Position numbers and translations under genes: made by a program
Shown: positions 10,711-21,587 of the stretch, in pieces
Layout of the letters: the number at the start of each line of letters is the position of its first letter
Position numbering within the stretch: the first letter of the stretch is position 1
Assembly (NCBI GenBank): GCA_902614395.1
Contig: CACMKW010000006.1
Coordinates: forward strand, 1 to 64,000
DNA length: 64,000 bases
Reading direction: 5' to 3'
From: an uncultured Alphaproteobacteria bacterium
GTDB taxonomy: Bacteria; Pseudomonadota; Alphaproteobacteria; HIMB59; GCA-002718135
The notes under the pieces: generated by a model
The model's input: only the letters and a program-made list of their open reading frames with translations
Database searches by the model: none
What the model was told of the DNA's origin: nothing

Positions 10711-11001
10711 ATGACCAAAAACTTTGATAGAGATTTACTTGCTGATGTTGCAGAAAGATTGATTCATCATCTAAAAAATAGAACAGATGTTCAAAATATT
10801 GATTTAATGAATTTGTCAGGTTTTTGCAGAAACTGTCTTTCAAAATGGTACGTTAGTGCTGCAGAGAAGAAAAATATTTCTATTTCATATGATGAGGCAA
10901 GAGAAATGATCTATGGCATGCCATACTTAGAGTGGAAAACAAAATTTCAAAAAGAAATAACTTCTGAACAGAAAGAAAAGTTTGATAAAGGAAAAACTTA
11001 A
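10711..11001 (+). CDS. DUF1244 family protein
   Basis: VAERLIHHLKNRTDVQNIDLMNLSGFCRNCLSKWY...EAREMIYGMPYLEWK signature. Confidence 0.88.
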   Translation: MTKNFDRDLLADVAERLIHHLKNRTDVQNIDLMNLSGFCRNCLSKWYVSAAEKKNISISYDEAREMIYGMPYLEWKTKFQKEITSEQKEKFDKGKT

Positions 11002-12800
11002 TATAGTTTTTCTAAATTCTCTCCATACATCTCTTTTACTTTAAATCTTCTTACTTTCATGGAGGGAGTCATCATATTGTTTTCAATTGTAAACTCGTGA
11101 TCAATGAGAATAAATTTTCTTATTTGTTCAATACCAGAAAGGCTTTTATTGACTTTATCTACAACTTCCTTCATCTTTTTATTAAATGAAGAATCTTGAA
11201 TTATTTTATTTAAATCGCCCTCAACATTATTTTCTTTTGCCCATTCTAAGGCTAAATCTTTATTAGGAACCAGGATTGCAACTAGGTAATTTTTGAAATC
11301 TCCATATAACATTGATTGAGCAATTTCAGGTTCTATATCTAGTTTTGCCTCTATTCTTGAAGGAGAAATATTATCTCCACCAGCATTTACAATAATATCT
11401 TTTTTTCTATCTGTTATTTTTAAATAATCTTCTTCATCAAATTCACCAATATCACCTGTATGAACCCAACCATCAATTATAGTTTTATTAGTTGACTCAG
11501 GATCATTCCAATAACCATTCATAATTAGTTCACCACGAGCTAAAATTTCTCCATCTTCAGAAATTTTCACTTCATTTCCTTGAAGAACTTTTCCAACAGT
11601 ATCTAATTTAATTTTTTCAGGAGGGTTTGCAGAAATAACAGGAGCAGTTTCAGTTTGTCCGTATCCTTGAAGTAGTGGAAGGCCAAGGGCGCTCAGGTAT
11701 AATCCAACTTCAAAATTTAGTGCTGCGCCTCCTGATATCAATGCTCTTAGACTTCCGCCAAATCTTTTCTTAACTTTTTTTCTTACTATCCTATCCATCA
11801 ATCCATTCATAAATCTTTCAGAGAAGCTCATCTGCTCACCAAAATATTTTTTCTTTCCTAGATTTAATGTAATTGCAAAGAAGCGTTGACTTAATTTACT
11901 TTGGTTTTTTAGACCTTGTGAAATACGTGTGTGTAAAGAGTCATAAAATCTTGGAACAGCCGTCATAAAATGTGGTGCTGCCTCAGCCATATTTACTAAT
12001 AATTTATCTATACTTTCAGCGTAATAGATTTGTGCGCCTTGCCCCATTTCTAAGAATTGTAAAGTATGCTCATATGAATGAGATAATGGCAACCATGATA
12101 AATATCTAATTTCTTTTGTTAAATCACTAGTAAGACTCTCAAGTAATTTATCACAGGAAGCACAGTTTCTCAGCATTGCTCCATGACTTAACATCACTCC
12201 CTTAGGATTGCCTCCAGTACCTGATGTATAAATAATACATGCTGTATCTTTTCTTTTAAAATTTTTTGATAATTCTTCTATTTCATTAGAATTTTTACTT
12301 TTTTCTAAATTATCATTTATAATTTTATTGTATGATAAAATATTTACAACTTCTGTATAAGTTTCATTATCATCATTAATTTTTATTACATTTTGACAAT
12401 GTGAAATTTTTTCTATTGCAGGTAGAACTTTTTTCATTAACTCGTGTGATGATACAATTGCACATCTAGCACCAGAATGCTCAATAATATATTTATAGTC
12501 ATTAGTTGTGCTTGTTGTATAAGCAGGCACTGAAATTGCTCCGATGGACATTATTGCTAAATCAGTGATTTGCCATTCAGGCCTATTTTCAGATAAAATT
12601 AGTACTCTATCTCCTTCTAAAATTCCCAGATCTTTAAAGTATGTTGCTAGACTTTCGACTTGTTCTTTTACTTGTGACCAGCTTAAAGAAATATATTTAT
12701 CATTCTCTTTCTTCCATAAATATGGTTGATCTTTTAGATCATTTGCTTGATGATAAAATATACCCGGTATGTTATTAAATTCGTCAAAATTAACAATCAT
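10998..12800 (-). CDS. Long-chain acyl-CoA synthetase (AMP-binding)
   Basis: ACIIYTSGTGGNPKGVMLSHGAML, GYGQTETAPVIS, GWVHTGDIGEFDEEDYLKITDRKKDIIVNAGGDNISPSRIE. Confidence 0.93.
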   Translation of the reverse strand: MIVNFDEFNNIPGIFYHQANDLKDQPYLWKKENDKYISLSWSQVKEQVESLATYFKDLGILEGDRVLILSENRPEWQITDLAIMSIGAISVPAYTTSTTNDYKYIIEHSGARCAIVSSHELMKKVLPAIEKISHCQNVIKINDDNETYTEVVNILSYNKIINDNLEKSKNSNEIEELSKNFKRKDTACIIYTSGTGGNPKGVMLSHGAMLRNCASCDKLLESLTSDLTKEIRYLSWLPLSHSYEHTLQFLEMGQGAQIYYAESIDKLLVNMAEAAPHFMTAVPRFYDSLHTRISQGLKNQSKLSQRFFAITLNLGKKKYFGEQMSFSERFMNGLMDRIVRKKVKKRFGGSLRALISGGAALNFEVGLYLSALGLPLLQGYGQTETAPVISANPPEKIKLDTVGKVLQGNEVKISEDGEILARGELIMNGYWNDPESTNKTIIDGWVHTGDIGEFDEEDYLKITDRKKDIIVNAGGDNISPSRIEAKLDIEPEIAQSMLYGDFKNYLVAILVPNKDLALEWAKENNVEGDLNKIIQDSSFNKKMKEVVDKVNKSLSGIEQIRKFILIDHEFTIENNMMTPSMKVRRFKVKEMYGENLEKLY

Positions 12801-12856
12801 GCTTTCTATCCTCCCTACAAAGCTTTGATATTAGACCTATATCGAAATAGTAAAAT

Positions 12857-14653
12857 ATGAAACAAAAAAATTATCAAAATTTAACAAAAAATACCTTTGG
12901 TAAACTACCAATTTGGAATTTGAAGGATTTATATGAATCGCCAAAAGACAAGAAGCTGAATAATGATTTAAATAAGCTCAGAATATCAACTAAAAAATTT
13001 GAGAAAAAATACGCATCCAAAATCACCAAGATTAGTTCTAATCAACTCTTGAAAGCCATTATTGAATTAGAGGATATTGATACAAAAATAGATAAAATTA
13101 TGTCTTATGCACACTTATTAGTTGCAGAGGATGGTAATAATGAAAAGAATAAAATTTTTTATCAACAAATGCAGGAGCAAATTACAAATATTGCCTCTTC
13201 AATTGTCTTCTTTAGTCTTGAGATAAATGAAATTTCTGAAAAAAATTTAAAAAAAATATATGCTGATAAAAAACTAAAAATTTACAAAAACTGGATTAAA
13301 AATATTCGAAAATTCAAACCTTATCAATTAGATGTTAAAACAGAAAAATTACTTCAAGAAAAAAGTATTACTTCTAGATCAGCCTGGATCAGACTATTTG
13401 ATGATACAATTGCATCACTAAAATTTCCTTTTAAGGGAAAAAATTTATCTAGTGCTGAAATTTTTAATTTTCTTTCTGATAAAAAGGAATCAAATCGTAA
13501 AAAATCAGCAGAGGTAGTATCTGCTATCCTAAAAGATAACATTAGTTTGTTTACATCTATTACTAATAATCTTGCAAAAGATAAATCCATAAATGATAAA
13601 TGGAGAGGATTGCCTAATCCAGTTAGTTCAAGAAATTTATCTAATGTTGTTGAAGATGAAGTTGTAGAAGCCTTAACTGAAACAATAAAAGAAAATTATC
13701 CAAAAATTGCTCATCGTTATTATAAAATTAAATCTAAATGGCTAAAAAAGAAATCTTTAATGTATTGGGACAGAAATGCACCTCTTCCTTTTCAATCACA
13801 TAGTATTTATTCTTGGAAAGATGCAAGACAAATTGTAACTGATGCTTATTCAAATTTTGATAAGAGGGCAGGAAATATTGTAAACAAATTTTTTGATAAT
13901 TCATGGATACACGCTCCAGTAATTCCAGGAAAATCTCCCGGTGCGTTCGCTGCTTCTACTGTTCCATCAGCTCATCCATTTATACTTGTTAATTACCAGG
14001 GTAAAGCAAGAGATATAGCAACTCTTGCTCATGAATTAGGACACGGCATTCATCAATATTTAGCAGGACGAAAACAAACTTATTTTAATTCTTCAACACC
14101 GTTAACGCTTGCTGAAACAGCAAGTGTTTTTGGAGAAATGTTAACTTTTAAATCTCTTTTATCTATTACTTCAAAAGAAAATGAACGTAAGGGGCTTTTA
14201 GCAAATAAAGTAGAAGATATGCTAAACACTGTTGTGAGGCAGATTGCATTTTTTGAATTTGAAAAACGTATTCATCATCAAAGAAAAATCAAAGAATTAA
14301 GTGTTGACGAAATTTGTGAAATTTGGATTGATGTTCAAAAGAAAAGTTTAGGACCATCAATAAAATTTAATGATGATTATAAATATTTCTGGAGCTATAT
14401 ACCTCATTTTATTCATTCACCATTTTATGTTTATGCATATGCTTTTGGTGATTGTCTTGTTAATTCTCTTTTTAATGTTTACGAAAACAAACTCCCTAAA
14501 TTTGAAGATAAATACATTACTTTGTTAGAGAGTGGTGGTAGTGATACATATGATAAATTATTGAAACCTTTTGGTTTAAATCCAAAGAAAAAAGATTTTT
14601 GGCAAAAAGGAGTTAATGTTATTGAGAAACTGATTGACCAATTAGAAGAATAA
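12857..14653 (+). CDS. pepF: M3 family oligoendopeptidase F
   Basis: Zn motif TLAHELGHGIHQYLA with ETASVFGEML. Confidence 0.93.
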   Translation: MKQKNYQNLTKNTFGKLPIWNLKDLYESPKDKKLNNDLNKLRISTKKFEKKYASKITKISSNQLLKAIIELEDIDTKIDKIMSYAHLLVAEDGNNEKNKIFYQQMQEQITNIASSIVFFSLEINEISEKNLKKIYADKKLKIYKNWIKNIRKFKPYQLDVKTEKLLQEKSITSRSAWIRLFDDTIASLKFPFKGKNLSSAEIFNFLSDKKESNRKKSAEVVSAILKDNISLFTSITNNLAKDKSINDKWRGLPNPVSSRNLSNVVEDEVVEALTETIKENYPKIAHRYYKIKSKWLKKKSLMYWDRNAPLPFQSHSIYSWKDARQIVTDAYSNFDKRAGNIVNKFFDNSWIHAPVIPGKSPGAFAASTVPSAHPFILVNYQGKARDIATLAHELGHGIHQYLAGRKQTYFNSSTPLTLAETASVFGEMLTFKSLLSITSKENERKGLLANKVEDMLNTVVRQIAFFEFEKRIHHQRKIKELSVDEICEIWIDVQKKSLGPSIKFNDDYKYFWSYIPHFIHSPFYVYAYAFGDCLVNSLFNVYENKLPKFEDKYITLLESGGSDTYDKLLKPFGLNPKKKDFWQKGVNVIEKLIDQLEE

Positions 14654-14655
14654 GA

Positions 14656-16002
14656 TTGATGAAAGATAAAGAAGCAAAATCTCTAACTAAACAACTTACC
14701 AGGTATGCAAAAGTTGGCGGTGTTGTTGGAAAATTAGCCACTAAACTTGCAAGTCAAAGATATTTAGGTGTTAAGTTAGATAAAGAAAAACATGCTTCAG
14801 AAATAAGAGCTGCTCTTGGAAGTATTAAAGGACCCTTGATGAAAGTGGCACAATTATCAGCAACTATACCTGACTTACTTCCTGATGAGTACGCGCAAGA
14901 GCTTATGCATTTACAGTCTAATGCTCCACCGATGGGATGGTTATTTGTTAAAAGAAGAATGGCTGCAGAATTAAAGCAGGACTGGCAAAAAAATTTTATT
15001 GAGTTTGATAAAGAAGCAACAAGAGCAGCCTCTCTTGGACAAGTTCATAAAGCTAAAATAAAAAATGATGATATAGTTGCTTGCAAACTACAATACCCCG
15101 ACATGGCTTCAGCAGTTAGTGCTGATCTTTCACAATTAAAAATGATTTTTTCAATTTATCAGTCTTATAATAAAGCCATCAAAACTGATGAAGTATATAA
15201 AGAAATCACTGACAGACTTAAAGAAGAGCTAGATTATGAAAGAGAAAAAAAATTAATGGCTGTATTTAGAAATATATTTTCAAATATAAATTTTGTTCAT
15301 GTTCCAAAAACCTATGATAAATTATCTACAAAGAGATTGCTAACTATGAGTTGGCTAGATGGTGAGCCTATTTTGAATTTTAAAAAATCTCCTAAAGAAA
15401 CAAGAAATACATTAGCGGCTAATATGTATAAAGCTTGGTATAAACCATTCTTTGAATACGGAGTGCTTCACGGAGATCCACATTTAGGAAATTATTCTGT
15501 ACAAAAAAAAGACCTTAGTATTAATATATATGACTTTGGTTGTATGAGAATTTTTAATGGTAATTTCATTCAAGGTGTAATTGATTTATACTTTGCTCTT
15601 CAAGAAAATGATAATTCAAAGGCTGTCCATGCTTATGAGCAATGGGGTTTTACAGATATTACCAAAGAGAAATTAAAAGTTTTAAATAAATGGGCAGGAT
15701 TTTTATATTCACCTTTGATGGAAGATAAAGTCCAAAAAATACAAGAAAGTGACAGTGGTATATATGGAGCACAAATTGCATCTGAAGTTCATCAAGAACT
15801 TAAAAAACTAGGTGGAGTTAAACCTCCAAAAGAATTTGTGTTTATGGATAGAGCAGCAGTAGGACTAGGTTCAGTATTTATGCATTTAAAAGCTGAAGTA
15901 AATTGGTACAAAATATTCCACGAGCTCATTAAGGATTTTAACTCAAAAAAATTAATGAAAAACCAACAAAAAGCTTTAAATTTAGCCAACCTATCAATAT
16001 AA
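14656..16002 (+). CDS. ABC1/UbiB-family atypical kinase
   Basis: GPLMKVAQLSATIPDLLPDEYAQELMHLQSNAPPMGW, ATRAASLGQVHKAKI, VLHGDPHLGNY, IYDFGCMR. Confidence 0.9.
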   Translation: MMKDKEAKSLTKQLTRYAKVGGVVGKLATKLASQRYLGVKLDKEKHASEIRAALGSIKGPLMKVAQLSATIPDLLPDEYAQELMHLQSNAPPMGWLFVKRRMAAELKQDWQKNFIEFDKEATRAASLGQVHKAKIKNDDIVACKLQYPDMASAVSADLSQLKMIFSIYQSYNKAIKTDEVYKEITDRLKEELDYEREKKLMAVFRNIFSNINFVHVPKTYDKLSTKRLLTMSWLDGEPILNFKKSPKETRNTLAANMYKAWYKPFFEYGVLHGDPHLGNYSVQKKDLSINIYDFGCMRIFNGNFIQGVIDLYFALQENDNSKAVHAYEQWGFTDITKEKLKVLNKWAGFLYSPLMEDKVQKIQESDSGIYGAQIASEVHQELKKLGGVKPPKEFVFMDRAAVGLGSVFMHLKAEVNWYKIFHELIKDFNSKKLMKNQQKALNLANLSI

Positions 16003-16008
16003 GAACTC

Positions 16009-17130
16009 ATGCTCTTATCTGCTATTAAAGAAAATGATAACAATGAGACAAGAGTCTCTATCTCCCCTGAATCGGTAAAGCTTTTTTCTAGACTAGGTTT
16101 TGAAGTTATAATTGAAAATGGAGCGGGAGAAACTTCAGGATATCAAAATTCAAATTATGAAGAAGCTGGAGCAAAAATTGTTACTAGATCAGAGTGTTTA
16201 AAAGCTGATGTTTGTTTATGTGTTAGAATGCCAAGCACTCATGATTTAAATAATTTAAAAAGTAATTCATTATTAATTGGGATTTTAAATCCATACGAAA
16301 ATAAATCTGAATTTGCTAATTTAAACAAAAATAAAATATCATCATGCTGTATGGAATTAATTCCTAGAATAAGTAGAGCCCAAAGTATGGATGTTTTATC
16401 ATCTCAAGCTAATTTAGCAGGGTATAGAAGTGTGATTGATGCAGCAGAGCAATTTGGAAAAGCTTTTCCAATGATGATGACTGCAGCAGGACGAGTAAAT
16501 CCAGCAAAAGTTATGATACTTGGTGTAGGTGTTGCAGGTTTACAAGCAATAGCAACAGCAAAAAGACTTGGGGCGGTAGTATCTGCTACTGATGTAAGAG
16601 CAGCAACTAAGGAACAAGTCGAAAGTCTTGGTGGTAAATTCATAATGGTTGAAGATGATGAAGCTCAAAATGCTGAAACCGCAGGTGGTTATGCAAAGGA
16701 AATGAGTGAAGATTATAAGAAAAAACAAGCTCAATTGATAGCTGAAACAATTTCAAAACAAGACATTGTAATTTGTACAGCTCTTATCCCTGGAAAAAAA
16801 GCACCGGTGTTAATTACTGAAGAAATGGTTTCTTCGATGATACCGGGTTCAGTGGTAATTGATTTAGCTGTGGAAGCTGGTGGTAATTGCCCTTTAAGTA
16901 AAATGAATGAAGTAGTAATACATAATGGAGTTAAAGTTGTTGGTTATGGCAATGTTCCTGGAAGAGTTGCAAAAGATGCATCAGCTTTGTATGCTAAAAA
17001 TATTTTTAACTTTTTAAGTTTGTTAATTGATAAAGAAAATAAAAAGATAAATTTTGATTTTGACGATGAAATAATTAATTCTGTTTTGCTAACACATGAC
17101 GGAGATGTAAGATTGGAGCAATTTAAGTAA
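16009..17130 (+). CDS. pntAA: NAD(P) transhydrogenase subunit alpha part 1
   Basis: NETRVSISPESVKLFSRLGFEVIIENGAGETSGYQNSNYEEAGA; ILGVGVAGLQAIATAKRLGAVVSATDVRAATKEQVESLGGKF. Confidence 0.95.
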   Translation: MLLSAIKENDNNETRVSISPESVKLFSRLGFEVIIENGAGETSGYQNSNYEEAGAKIVTRSECLKADVCLCVRMPSTHDLNNLKSNSLLIGILNPYENKSEFANLNKNKISSCCMELIPRISRAQSMDVLSSQANLAGYRSVIDAAEQFGKAFPMMMTAAGRVNPAKVMILGVGVAGLQAIATAKRLGAVVSATDVRAATKEQVESLGGKFIMVEDDEAQNAETAGGYAKEMSEDYKKKQAQLIAETISKQDIVICTALIPGKKAPVLITEEMVSSMIPGSVVIDLAVEAGGNCPLSKMNEVVIHNGVKVVGYGNVPGRVAKDASALYAKNIFNFLSLLIDKENKKINFDFDDEIINSVLLTHDGDVRLEQFK

Positions 17131-17131
17131 T

Positions 17132-17449
17132 ATGGAAGCGCATTCTTCAGAAGTATTTGTTATTGGATTAACTGTATTTTTTTTAGCTTGTATTATTGGG
17201 TATTATGTAGTTTGGTCTGTCACTCCTGCCTTACATAGTCCTTTGATGGGTGTAACAAATGCAATATCAAGTGTAATTATAGTTGGAGCAATACTAGCAG
17301 CTGGTCCTCAAGGTTTTGATACTTCTAAAATATTTGGATTAATTGGCGTAGTATTAGCTTCAGTTAATATTTTTGGAGGATTCCTCGTAACTTATCGAAT
17401 GCTTTCGATGTTTAAGAAAAAAACAAAAAAAACAAAGGAAAAAGAATAA
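17132..17449 (+). CDS. pntAB: NAD(P) transhydrogenase subunit alpha part 2
   Basis: Short TM protein VWSVTPALHSPLMGVTNAISSVIIVGAI. Confidence 0.94.
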   Translation: MEAHSSEVFVIGLTVFFLACIIGYYVVWSVTPALHSPLMGVTNAISSVIIVGAILAAGPQGFDTSKIFGLIGVVLASVNIFGGFLVTYRMLSMFKKKTKKTKEKE

Positions 17450-18843
17450 TGTCTTCTAACATGGTTGCGATATTATATTTAATTTCTGCGTTATTATTCA
17501 TCTTTGCTCTAAGAGGTTTATCACACCCTGAATCTTCAAGAATGGGTAACATTTTTGGTATAATTGGAATGGTTATAGCGGTGTTTACAACGCTAATGTT
17601 CAAATCAGTTCTTAGTTATTATGAAATTGGAGCCGCGATACTTATTGGTGGCGCTATCGGTTCCTTTATTGCTCTTAGAATTGAGATGACAGCATTACCT
17701 CAATTAGTAGCAGCTTTTCATAGCTTAGTAGGATTAGCAGCTGTATTTGTTGCTGCTGCTGCATTCTATGATCCAGTAGCTTTTAGTATTGGTAAAGTTG
17801 GTTCGATTAAAACTGCTAGTTTAGTTGAAATGAGTATTGGAACATTTATTGGCGCTATAACTTTCTCTGGTTCAGTTTTAGCTTTTGGAAAATTACAAGG
17901 TACAATTTCAGGAAAGCCCATAGTATTCAAGTTCCAGCATCTTATAAATGCACTAATTTTCCTTCTAATTATTTTCCTGATTATATTATTTGTAATTAAT
18001 CAATCTCCAACAATCTTTTGGACAATAGTTATTGTTTCAATATTATTAGGTTTTCTTGTAGTAATTCCCATTGGTGGAGCTGACATGCCAGTTGTTGTTT
18101 CTATGTTAAACTCTTATTCAGGTTGGGCAGCTTGCGGCATAGGATTTACCCTAAGTAACAATCTCTTAATTATAACTGGTGCTCTTGTCGGAGCATCTGG
18201 CGCGATATTAAGTTACATAATGAGTAAAGGGATGAATAGATCTATTATTAATGTTGTTCTAGGAGGTTTTGGCGGCGAGCAAGACACTAGTGCTAGTAAG
18301 GATAACTCAGATAAAATTGTTAAACAAGGTAATGCAGAAGATGCGGCATATATAATGAAAAATGCAGACTCTGTAATTATTGTACCAGGTTATGGAATGG
18401 CTGTAGCGCAAGCACAACATGCTTTAAGAGAAATGGGTGATATACTAAAAAAAGAAGGAATAGAGGTAAGATATGCAATACACCCTGTTGCAGGAAGAAT
18501 GCCAGGCCACATGAATGTTTTACTAGCTGAAGCTAATGTTCCTTATGAAGAAGTTTTAGAACTAGATGAAATTAATCATGATTTTCCAATGACAGAGGTT
18601 TCTTTTGTTATTGGGGCAAATGATGTAACAAATCCTGCTGCAAAAACGGATGAGTCATCTCCTATTTATGGTATGCCTATTTTAGATGTAGAAAAATCTC
18701 AGAGCGTTTTATTTGTAAAACGTTCAATGGCAACTGGTTATTCAGGCGTTGATAATGAGCTATTCTATAGAGATAATACAACTATGCTATTTGGAGATGC
18801 TAAAAAAATGTGTGAGGATATTGTAAAAAGTCTTTCCGCTTAA
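17449..18843 (+). CDS. pntB: NAD(P) transhydrogenase subunit beta
   Basis: [65 protein letters not shown]. Confidence 0.97.
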   Translation: MSSNMVAILYLISALLFIFALRGLSHPESSRMGNIFGIIGMVIAVFTTLMFKSVLSYYEIGAAILIGGAIGSFIALRIEMTALPQLVAAFHSLVGLAAVFVAAAAFYDPVAFSIGKVGSIKTASLVEMSIGTFIGAITFSGSVLAFGKLQGTISGKPIVFKFQHLINALIFLLIIFLIILFVINQSPTIFWTIVIVSILLGFLVVIPIGGADMPVVVSMLNSYSGWAACGIGFTLSNNLLIITGALVGASGAILSYIMSKGMNRSIINVVLGGFGGEQDTSASKDNSDKIVKQGNAEDAAYIMKNADSVIIVPGYGMAVAQAQHALREMGDILKKEGIEVRYAIHPVAGRMPGHMNVLLAEANVPYEEVLELDEINHDFPMTEVSFVIGANDVTNPAAKTDESSPIYGMPILDVEKSQSVLFVKRSMATGYSGVDNELFYRDNTTMLFGDAKKMCEDIVKSLSA

Positions 18844-19037
18844 TCGTTATTTCTTTTTGCAGATTTTCTTGCTCTTCTAATATTTTCTTCTTTTTCTCTA
18901 GCGCGTTTCAAACAAGGTTTTTCATAGTGTTTGCGAAGTTTCATTTCTTTATATAAACCTTCACGCTGCATTTTCTTTTTTAGCATTCTAATTGCTTGTT
19001 CTACGTTATTATCTTTTACGTTAACAAAAAGTGTCAT
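18840..19037 (-). CDS. rpsU: 30S ribosomal protein S21
   Basis: [54 protein letters not shown]. Confidence 0.95.
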   Translation of the reverse strand: MTLFVNVKDNNVEQAIRMLKKKMQREGLYKEMKLRKHYEKPCLKRAREKEENIRRARKSAKRNND

Positions 19038-19131
19038 TGGATCGGGCTAGTAACATAAAGTCATATTATTTGCAAACGGATATATTGCATTAATCTATTG
19101 GTATATTAAAAAAAATACTTATATTTAATAT

Positions 19132-19662
19132 GTGTCTATTCTCAAAATATCAAAAATCGGTCATCCAGTTTTGCTAAAAGAATGTTCTGAAATAAAAGAA
19201 TTCTCATCAGATTCTCTAAAAAAAATAGTTTATGATATGTCTGAAACAATGCTTGACTATAACGGTATAGGTCTAGCAGCACCCCAAGTACATATCTCAA
19301 AGCAAATAATTGTATTTCGTAATCCTGATAATGAAGAAAAAGATAAAATTGAGATAACACCATTAATAAATCCTAGTTTTACACCTATGGGAAAAGAAAC
19401 AGAGGATGATTGGGAAGGATGTTTATCTATCCCTGGTATGCAAGGCCTGGTTAGAAGATTTAAAAAAATTAAATATTCTGGATTTGATCTTGATGGTAAG
19501 GTGATTGAAAATGAAGTTGAAGGTTTACATGCAAGGGTAGTACAACATGAGGTAGATCATTTAAACGGCATTTTGTATACATCTCGCTTAGCTCATAAAA
19601 ATGCTTTTGGTTTTGAAAAAGAAATAACAATTTATTGGAAAAATGAACAAAACAGAAAATAA
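19132..19662 (+). CDS. def: Peptide deformylase (GTG start)
   Basis: GIGLAAPQVHISKQIIVF, EGCLSIPG, QHEVDHLNGILY. Confidence 0.95.
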   Translation: MSILKISKIGHPVLLKECSEIKEFSSDSLKKIVYDMSETMLDYNGIGLAAPQVHISKQIIVFRNPDNEEKDKIEITPLINPSFTPMGKETEDDWEGCLSIPGMQGLVRRFKKIKYSGFDLDGKVIENEVEGLHARVVQHEVDHLNGILYTSRLAHKNAFGFEKEITIYWKNEQNRK

Positions 19663-20260
19663 AAAAAAAGAAGATATTCTTATAAAAGCTAAAAAAATTG
19701 TATCAATTGAAGGCTGGTCATCAGAAATATTTTCAAAATTACAAAAACAAAATATAGAAAAAAATGATTTTTTCTATTTTTTTCCTGATGGATATAAAGA
19801 TTTATTAGAATATGCCCTACAAAATATTAATGAAAAACTTGAATTTAAATTAAAAAAAATTAATTTAATTAATTTTCCAATTAACAAAAGAATAAAAAAA
19901 ATATTATTATTACGATTTGATATATTAAATGAAGATAAAGAATTTTATAAAAAGACTTTTAATCATCTTTTGCTGCCCACTAATAATAAAATATCCAAAA
20001 AGAGTTTATACAATTCGGTTAATACAATGTGGTATTTAGCTGGAGATAATTCAACAGATTTCAATTTTTATACAAAAAGACTTATCTTATCAGGAGTATA
20101 TACCAATGCCTTATTCGTTTTTTTTTCAAAAGAAATGAAGTATGTTGAAGAAAACATTGATAAAAATCTTAAGAGAATATCGAAAATTCCAAAAATTAAG
20201 GAAAGAATATCTTTTGTTAAAAATAATGCTCCTAAATTTTTAAAAAGTTTTTTAGCTTAA
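19643..20260 (+). CDS. COQ9 family (ubiquinone biosynthesis-associated, TetR-like fold)
   Basis: Helical ~200-aa protein with MWYLAGDNSTDFNFYTKRLILSGVYTNALFVF, typical of the COQ9/'rpsU-divergently transcribed' family; rpsU is nearby. Confidence 0.82.
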   Translation: MNKTENKKKEDILIKAKKIVSIEGWSSEIFSKLQKQNIEKNDFFYFFPDGYKDLLEYALQNINEKLEFKLKKINLINFPINKRIKKILLLRFDILNEDKEFYKKTFNHLLLPTNNKISKKSLYNSVNTMWYLAGDNSTDFNFYTKRLILSGVYTNALFVFFSKEMKYVEENIDKNLKRISKIPKIKERISFVKNNAPKFLKSFLA

Positions 20261-20457
20261 GCTATACTATCTGGCTCTAATTTATTTTGAATTTCTAATA
20301 TTTTATCTTTTAGGATTAACTTTCTTTTTTTTAATCTTTGAATTTGTAAAAAATCTACAGTATTTTTTTCTTGAAGCCTAATAAGTATTTCATCAAGATC
20401 TCTATGTTCTTGTTCAAAATTTTTTAAAATTTCTATAAGTTTGTTTATGTCATCCAT
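20257..20457 (-). CDS. DUF465/YdcH-like small coiled-coil protein
   Basis: MDDINKLIEILKNFEQEHRDLDEILIRLQEKNTVDFLQIQRLKKRKLILKDKILEIQNKL. The ORF track start at 20529 is probably too far upstream because it overlaps pfkA; the internal ATG at 20457 fits better. Confidence 0.75.
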   Translation of the reverse strand: MDDINKLIEILKNFEQEHRDLDEILIRLQEKNTVDFLQIQRLKKRKLILKDKILEIQNKLEPDSIA

Positions 20458-20501
20458 GAAAATAAATAAGTAAAAATATAATAATAGTATATAAACGCCC
20501 T

Positions 20502-21587
20502 GTGGTAAAAAAAATAGCAATTTTAACAAGTGGAGGAGATTGTGCAGGTTTAAATGCAGTAATTAGAGCTGTTACATTAAGAGCACATAACAAGTACAAT
20601 TGGGAAGTTTATGGAATAAAAGATGGAACATTAGGCTTGTTGAAAGAACCACTTGACGTTATCAAATTAAATCCGAAAAATTTTGAGGGTAGCTTAATGA
20701 GGATGGGTGGAACTTTTTTGGGATCAAATAACAAAGGCAACCCTTTTAAAAAAATTATAAGGAATGGAAAAAAAATTGATTCATCTGATTTAGTTATAGA
20801 AGGTTTTAAAAAACTAGGAATTGATGCTCTAATTGGTATTGGTGGTGATGGAAGTTTGAAAATTCTTCAAAGTATAACAAAAAAAGGAAATATAAATTTT
20901 GTAGGTATTCCAAAGACTATTGATAATGATGTAAAGCATAATGAACTATCCATAGGTTATGATACTGCAGTTGACGTAGCAACAAATGCTTTAGATATGC
21001 TTCAACCAACAGCAGCAAGCCATAGAAGAGTAATGATTTTAGAAGTAATGGGTAGAGATGCAGGCCACATTGCTTTGAATGCAGGAATTGCTGGAGGAGC
21101 AGATATTATTTTGATTCCTGAGATTCAATATTCAATAAAATCTATTGCTGATCATATTGAAAAACTTAGATCTAAAGGAAGAAATCATGCATTAATTGTT
21201 GTTGCAGAAGCTGTAAAAAAAGAAAACGGTAAAAAAGCTACAGTGAAATATGTTGATGGAGAAGTGCGCCTTGGAGGAATAGGAAATTATCTTGGTGATG
21301 AAATCTATAAAATAACAGACTCTGAAACAAGAGTTACAGTTTTGGGACATGTTCAAAGAGGTGCTCAACCAACCCACAGAGATCGTTTAATTGCAAGTGC
21401 CTTTGGAGTTTATGCTGTTGATTTAATTGCAAAGAAAAAATTTAATAGAGTAGTTGTATGGAAAGATAGAGGAGTACAAGATTTGATGCTTAGTCAAGTC
21501 GCTGGATACTCAAAAACTGTCCAAAAAAATGATCCTTTAATTAAAGTAGCTGAAGGTCTTGGAATTTATATTGGTGAACTAAATTAG
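20502..21587 (+). CDS. pfkA: 6-phosphofructokinase
   Basis: AILTSGGDCAGLNAVIRA, GIGGDGSLKIL, GIPKTIDNDVKHNELSIGYDTAVD; GTG start. Confidence 0.93.
   Translation: MVKKIAILTSGGDCAGLNAVIRAVTLRAHNKYNWEVYGIKDGTLGLLKEPLDVIKLNPKNFEGSLMRMGGTFLGSNNKGNPFKKIIRNGKKIDSSDLVIEGFKKLGIDALIGIGGDGSLKILQSITKKGNINFVGIPKTIDNDVKHNELSIGYDTAVDVATNALDMLQPTAASHRRVMILEVMGRDAGHIALNAGIAGGADIILIPEIQYSIKSIADHIEKLRSKGRNHALIVVAEAVKKENGKKATVKYVDGEVRLGGIGNYLGDEIYKITDSETRVTVLGHVQRGAQPTHRDRLIASAFGVYAVDLIAKKKFNRVVVWKDRGVQDLMLSQVAGYSKTVQKNDPLIKVAEGLGIYIGELN

Noticed and set aside
20458-20529. N-terminal extension of the DUF465-like ORF in the track
   Set aside because: Extends into pfkA and its start region with a hydrophobic low-complexity sequence; the internal Met (MDDINKL) fits the family start better.
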